64,000 nucleotides of DNA from CAWCDJ01 sp963836015. GTDB taxonomy: Bacteria > Acidobacteriota > Terriglobia > Bryobacterales > Bryobacteraceae. A program made the position numbers and the translations under genes. The DNA lies in the NCBI GenBank assembly GCA_963836015.1, contig CAWIIF010000006.1:124001-188000 (forward strand), in the 5' to 3' direction. Of this stretch, positions 60,383-64,000 are shown in pieces. The notes under the pieces were generated by a model. It saw only the letters and a program-made list of their open reading frames with translations, ran no database searches and was not told the origin of the DNA. Position 1 is the stretch's first letter. Every line of letters begins with the position of its first letter.

Positions 60383-61114
60383 ATGCGGATCACGCTTGCG
60401 TTCCTCTTTGCGGCTGCTGCCTTCGCGCAGCAGGCCGCTCCTCCCCAGATTCCCTGGAATCTTCGCAGCATTTATCAACTGGTCAACGACTACGGCAACA
60501 CCGCCCGGTATGCCGCCGATAACCAGAAATTGCCGCCGCCCGCTCCCGGCGAGGAACGCGTGGTCTTCATGGGCGATTCCATTACGGACGGCTGGGGTCG
60601 CGGCAACAACGGCAGCACCTTCTTCCCCGGCAAACCGTACGTCAATCGCGGAATCAGCGGGCAGGTCACTGCCCAGATGCTGCTCCGCTTCTACCCCGAC
60701 GTGATCGCGCTCAAGCCCAAAGCCGTCCTGATCCTGGCCGGCACCAACGATATCGGCGGCAATATCGGCCCGGTCCCCCTCGAGACCATCGAAAACAACC
60801 TGGTCGCGATGAGCGATATGGCGCGCGCCAACGGCGTCAAAGTCATCCTCGCCTCGCTCACGCCCGTGTGCGACTACCACCACCCTCAAACGGAAGCGCG
60901 CCCGCCCGCCACCATCAACGCCCTCAACCGCTGGATCAAGGACTACAGCGAAAAGAGCCGCTTCGTCTACCTCGATTATTTTTCCGCCACGGTGGATGAC
61001 AAGGGCTTCTTTAAGGCCGAAATTACGAACGACGGACTGCATCCCAACGCCGCTGGCTACAAGATTATGGGGCCGCTGGCCGAAAAGGCAATTGCCGAAG
61101 CGTTGGGCAAATAG
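60383..61114 (+). CDS. Secreted SGNH/GDSL-type esterase
   Basis: A 243-residue exported hydrolase (signal MRITLAFLFAAAAFAQ). Blocks in order: FMGDSITDGWGR (nucleophile Ser), NRGISGQVTAQM (Gly oxyanion), LILAGTNDIGGN (Asn oxyanion) and DGLHPNAAGY (catalytic Asp and His). This complete set indicates activity as an acyl-esterase or deacetylase, often on carbohydrates. It precedes the DUF2961 gene by 14 bp, probably an operon. Confidence 0.92.
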   Translation: MRITLAFLFAAAAFAQQAAPPQIPWNLRSIYQLVNDYGNTARYAADNQKLPPPAPGEERVVFMGDSITDGWGRGNNGSTFFPGKPYVNRGISGQVTAQMLLRFYPDVIALKPKAVLILAGTNDIGGNIGPVPLETIENNLVAMSDMARANGVKVILASLTPVCDYHHPQTEARPPATINALNRWIKDYSEKSRFVYLDYFSATVDDKGFFKAEITNDGLHPNAAGYKIMGPLAEKAIAEALGK

Positions 61115-61128
61115 AACAGGAGCGACCT

Positions 61129-62256
61129 ATGAATAACCGCCGAACCTTCCTGAATCACCTTCTGGCCGCGGGCGGAGTTGCCGCCGCGGCCGCGCCTGTG
61201 GCACAGGCGCAAACCGGCCAGGGCGGCCGCGCCTCCGAGTTTTCGTTTCTTCCCCGCTACGCGCGCGCGCAGAACTACAAGTCGCTCAAGCAGTCGAGCT
61301 TCGACCGCACGGGCGGCAACCGCGACTCCTGGAACATTCCGGCGGGCGGCACCCACGAGGTGTTCAACGCCGAAGGGCCCGGCATCATCTCCCACATCTG
61401 GTTCACCATCGCCGCGCGCGGCGGCGACCATCTGAAGGAGATCGTGCTGCGGGGATATTGGGACGGCAACGCCAAGCCCAGCGTGGAGGTCCCGGTGGGC
61501 GACTTCTTCGGGCTGAATCTCAATTCGTATTTCCACTACCAGTCGGAGTACCTGGCCTGCTCGCCCGGAAAGTCGCTGAACTGTTACTTCGCCATGCCCT
61601 ACCGCCGCTCGGCGCGCTTCACCGTCACCAATGAAGGCAAGCAGGAGATCCCTTCGTTCTACTCCAACATCGATTACATGACGGTGCCCGCGCTGCCGGA
61701 AGATGTCCTCTATTTCCACGCCCAGTACCGCCAGGCGGCGCCCTGCGTGCCCGTGGAAAGCACGGGTCCGAAGCTCAATCCCGACGGGCAGAAGAACTAC
61801 GTGTACATGGAATCGCGCGGGCGCGGCCACCTGATGGGCGTCACGCTCGGTGTGCTGGAAAACGCCAACGGCTGGTGGGGCGAAGGCGATGAGATGATCT
61901 TCATCGACGAAGAATCGAAGCCCGTCATCGTCGGGACCGGGTCGGAAGACTACTTCCTCGGAAGCTGGGATTTCGGTGGGCGCGATGGCGCCGTCCCCTT
62001 CGCCCACCAGATGTACGGCGCGCCGCTGATCGTCAACGCCGAGCGCACCGGAGGCCGCTACTGCTGCTACCGCTGGCACGGCGACAACCCCGTGACCTTC
62101 GAAAAGTACGTCAAGTACACGATGGAGCACGGCCACGCCAACGACCGCGGCGACAACTTCTTCTCCGTGGCTTACTGGTATCAGACCACGCCATACACCG
62201 ACTTCCCCGCGCTCCCGCCGCTCGAGTCGCGCATCCCGATCGTCAAGACGGCTTAG
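61129..62256 (+). CDS. Tat-exported DUF2961 (GH172-like) protein
   Basis: A 375-residue protein exported by Tat (NNRRTFLNHLLAAGGVAAAAAPVAQA). The DUF2961 domain is clear: SSFDRTGGNRDS-like SFDRTGGNRDSWN, GIISHIWFTIA, LRGYWDGNAKPSVEVPVGDFFG, YFAMPYRRSARFTVTNEG and VGTGSEDYFLGSWDFGG. Members include GH172 fructosidases and arabinofuranosidases. The paired SGNH esterase supports an envelope or dietary glycan role. A REP-like repeat follows directly. Confidence 0.9.
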   Translation: MNNRRTFLNHLLAAGGVAAAAAPVAQAQTGQGGRASEFSFLPRYARAQNYKSLKQSSFDRTGGNRDSWNIPAGGTHEVFNAEGPGIISHIWFTIAARGGDHLKEIVLRGYWDGNAKPSVEVPVGDFFGLNLNSYFHYQSEYLACSPGKSLNCYFAMPYRRSARFTVTNEGKQEIPSFYSNIDYMTVPALPEDVLYFHAQYRQAAPCVPVESTGPKLNPDGQKNYVYMESRGRGHLMGVTLGVLENANGWWGEGDEMIFIDEESKPVIVGTGSEDYFLGSWDFGGRDGAVPFAHQMYGAPLIVNAERTGGRYCCYRWHGDNPVTFEKYVKYTMEHGHANDRGDNFFSVAYWYQTTPYTDFPALPPLESRIPIVKTA

Positions 62257-62298
62257 TAGGGTAGGCCTCCTGGCCTGCCCACGCGCCGAAGGCGCGCT
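62257..62298. repeat. REP-like palindrome, copy C, between convergent genes
   Basis: TAGGCCTCCTGGCC (62262-62275), a CTGCCCA link, then CGCGCC-GAA-GGCGCG (62282-62296). It is nearly identical to the left half of copy A, including the hairpin, and lies between the DUF2961 gene and the convergent barrel gene, whose stop begins at its edge. Confidence 0.8.
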
Positions 62299-62955
62299 CT
62301 AAAACGTGATCCCCACCAGGAACTCAGCCTGGTTCTTACTGCTGCTTATGCCGCCATTCGTGTCAAAGAAGTGCTGCGCTCCCCACCTCGTATACCGGAC
62401 CTCCGGCTGCACGTGAATCAACAGCGCGTGGATATCCAGCCCCGCGCCCAGTACGATCCCGCGGGTCGTGCTCTGGTTCAGCTCGACCGGGTTCGAGGTG
62501 CTGGTCTTGGTGGTCGTCCCGGTTGCCAGATTTCCGGTCGTAATCACCTGGTTCAGGCCCTGCAAGGTATCCCACGCCAGGCCCCCGGTAACGAACGGCC
62601 GCAGCGGCCCCTTCGACGAAAACCGGTATTTCGCCAGGATCGGAAACTCCCAGGCGTTGGCGGTGGTGGCGCGCGTCTCCGTGGTCGTAGTGATCCCGAT
62701 GATCGTCCCCGTCCCCGTGTAGCCCAGGTGGCGGTACAGCGCATCCACCTCCACGCCCAGTCCGAAGGGTAGCCTCAGTTCCGCGGTGACGCCGGCGATA
62801 TATCGATTGGTATGCGCGAGGTAGCTGAAATCCCGATTGTTGGCGGTATCGATCAAATCGGTCAACGGCACCCCCACCTTTACCCCCGCGGAGAATGGCT
62901 GGCACAGCGCCGGTAGAGCGCCCAGTATGAATACGAACAGGAATCGAATGATCAT
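62299..62955 (-). CDS. Outer-membrane beta-barrel protein
   Basis: A 218-residue exported protein (signal MIIRFLFVFILGALPALCQ) of the small OmpA/porin-like barrel type. Alternating strands such as TAEVRLPFGLGVEVDALYRHLGYTG, WEFPILAKYRFSSKGPLRPFVTGGLAWD, GIVLGAGLDIHALLIHVQPEVRYTRWG and the terminal EFLVGITF (final Phe) support an eight-stranded barrel. No ligand is evident. It converges with DUF2961. Confidence 0.82.
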   Translation of the reverse strand: MIIRFLFVFILGALPALCQPFSAGVKVGVPLTDLIDTANNRDFSYLAHTNRYIAGVTAELRLPFGLGVEVDALYRHLGYTGTGTIIGITTTTETRATTANAWEFPILAKYRFSSKGPLRPFVTGGLAWDTLQGLNQVITTGNLATGTTTKTSTSNPVELNQSTTRGIVLGAGLDIHALLIHVQPEVRYTRWGAQHFFDTNGGISSSKNQAEFLVGITF

Positions 62956-63008
62956 GGTTAGCCCCGAAGCACTCCCGCTTCCATTGTATGAAAGCGTCCT
63001 CGGCGGAT

Positions 63009-63737
63009 TCAGACCCTCAACGAGAAGGTTTCGCCGAGATAGATGCGCTTGACCTCGGGGTCGCGCTCCAGCGCTTCCGGGCTGCCGGCGCGGACGATCC
63101 GGCCCTCGTTGATGATGTACGCCCGGTCGGTCACTACCAGCGTCTCCCGCACCGCGTGGTCGGTGATCAGGATCCCGATGCCCGCGCGCTTCAGGTCGAA
63201 GATGATGCGCTGGAGTTCCAAAACCTGAATCGGGTCGATGCCCGAGAACGGCTCATCCAGCAGCAGGAAGCTCGGGTTGATTACCAGCGAGCGGGCAATC
63301 TCCACGCGCCGCCGCTCCCCGCCCGAGAGCATGTAGCCCCGGCTGCGCCGCACTTTGTCCAGGCCCAGTTGATCGATCAGCCGCTCCAGCGTTTCCCGCC
63401 GCTCCCGCGCCCGCATCGGCAAGGTCTCGAGGATCGCCAGAAGGTTCTCTTCCACCGTCAGCTTGCGGAAAATCGAGGCTTCCTGCGGAAGGTAGCTGAT
63501 GCCGCGGTGCGCCCGCTGGTACATCGGCAGGTTCGTGATGTCTTTTTCGTCTACCAGGATGTGGCCGGAATCGGGGCTGATCAGCCCTACGATCATGTAG
63601 AACGACGTGGTTTTGCCCGCGCCGTTCGGCCCCAGCAGCCCGACCACCTCGCCCTGCTGCACGAAGACCGAGACATCGTCTACCACACGGCGGCTGCGAT
63701 ATGTTTTGGAAATTTCCCGGGTCTCGAGTTTACTCAT
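63009..63737 (-). CDS. lptB: LPS export ABC transporter ATPase
   Basis: A 242-residue ATPase of the Lpt machine that drives LPS from inner to outer membrane. Walker A is GPNGAGKTT, the signature LSGGERRRVEIAR, Walker B FLLLDEPFSGIDP, and switch His LITDHAVRETL. The SYLPQEASIFRKLTVEENLLAILET segment is typical of LptB. It lies 9 bp after the lptA-like end on the same strand. Confidence 0.95.
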   Translation of the reverse strand: MSKLETREISKTYRSRRVVDDVSVFVQQGEVVGLLGPNGAGKTTSFYMIVGLISPDSGHILVDEKDITNLPMYQRAHRGISYLPQEASIFRKLTVEENLLAILETLPMRARERRETLERLIDQLGLDKVRRSRGYMLSGGERRRVEIARSLVINPSFLLLDEPFSGIDPIQVLELQRIIFDLKRAGIGILITDHAVRETLVVTDRAYIINEGRIVRAGSPEALERDPEVKRIYLGETFSLRV

Positions 63738-63746
63738 GCAGGCGGG

Positions 63747-64000
63747 TCATTTCTTGCGCTTGATCCTGGTCTTGACCGGTTGGTCGTTTGACCCATTTAA
63801 GAGCAGCCTATCATCGTCCGCCCAATAGGTCAATCCGTGCGGCGCTACCGTCGTGCCTTCCTTGCTGTCCACCAGTTTCGGCATGCCCCACTGCAGGACG
63901 ATCTTCTGTTCGTCCGGGTAATACTCGCTGTGCTCGCCGGTTCCGGTGCGCGTGCGATCGGGCGAGGTCTGGTGAATCTGCACCGCCCCGTCGGCAATCG
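63747..64000 (-). CDS. lptA: LptA/OstA-like LPS transport protein, C-terminal part
   Basis: The gene runs off the right edge; about 85 C-terminal residues are visible. EHSEYYPDEQKIVLQWGMPKLVDSKEGTTVAPHGLTYWADDDRLLLNGS is the OstA/LptA beta-jellyroll repeat style (G-x-x-A-x-Y-x-x-x-x-K-I-x-L), and the basic end (RIKRKK) follows. Its place directly before lptB supports the call; fusion to LptC is possible because the N terminus is missing. Confidence 0.75.
   Translation of the reverse strand, partial: IADGAVQIHQTSPDRTRTGTGEHSEYYPDEQKIVLQWGMPKLVDSKEGTTVAPHGLTYWADDDRLLLNGSNDQPVKTRIKRKK

Overview
The window is a 64 kb piece of a GC-rich chromosome, most likely from an Acidobacteriota member of the Solibacter/Bryobacterales type. 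This is inferred from gene content: an Oar-like TonB receptor tail, a PadR regulator next to a large MacB-like 'ADOP' permease, a DUF1592/DUF1552 pair, PEP-CTERM proteins, OmcA/MtrC-type cytochromes and DUF2961. Gene density is high, ATGA/TAATG overlaps are common, and I see no phage, transposase or CRISPR array. Most long reading frames opposite the genes are GC-rich shadows.

Layout. 1-7.2 kb: receptor tail, class II DAHP synthase, two tandem M14-like peptidases. 7.3-16.1 kb: a redox block with a decaheme OmcA/MtrC-like cytochrome, Rieske protein, b6-type cytochrome b, nonaheme cytochrome, histidine kinase, sigma-54 activator and a four-haem cytochrome. 16.1-19.8 kb: PadR, ADOP permease, DUF1697. 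19.8-23.6 kb (minus): small ORF, LemA, aldehyde dehydrogenase, 2-keto-3-deoxy-arabinonate dehydratase-like protein, ferredoxin and a membrane protein. 23.7-28.3 kb: tRNA-Gln with a truncated flippase remnant at its 3' end, a PEP-CTERM protein, a GH5-like hydrolase, Lnt and a collagen-like secreted protein. 28.4-37.5 kb: housekeeping genes (rimO, yacG, pgpA, cinA, folE, two PTPS/QueD paralogues, a TlpA-like protein, purN, purM). 37.6-41.6 kb: three overlapping amidohydrolase-fold genes. 41.7-43.9 kb: glucuronokinase-like GHMP kinase, dtd, a small basic protein, acpS. 43.9-47.6 kb: DUF1552/DUF1592. 47.7-54.4 kb: nucleoside hydrolase, small proteins, queA, ilvD, a TPR protein, a degenerate receiver and a GAF-ANTAR protein. 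54.6-58.9 kb (minus): galactokinase, sodium/solute symporter and GH109-like protein. 58.9-64 kb: beta-propeller, small secreted proteins, SGNH esterase, DUF2961, outer-membrane barrel, lptB and the end of lptA.

How the genes work together. The redox block looks like a quinol-oxidising Rieske/cytochrome b complex coupled to multihaem cytochromes, with its own two-component sigma-54 control. Sigma-54-like GG-N10-GC sites lie the same distance before the Rieske and four-haem cytochrome genes. Carbohydrate use is suggested by the Weimberg-type dehydratase/dehydrogenase pair, the galactose/GalNAc operon, GH5, GH109 and DUF2961. A short GC-rich palindromic repeat (TAGGCC...CGCGCCGAAGGCGCG) occurs three times at gene ends.

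All functional calls are from reading translations and motifs. No database search was run.
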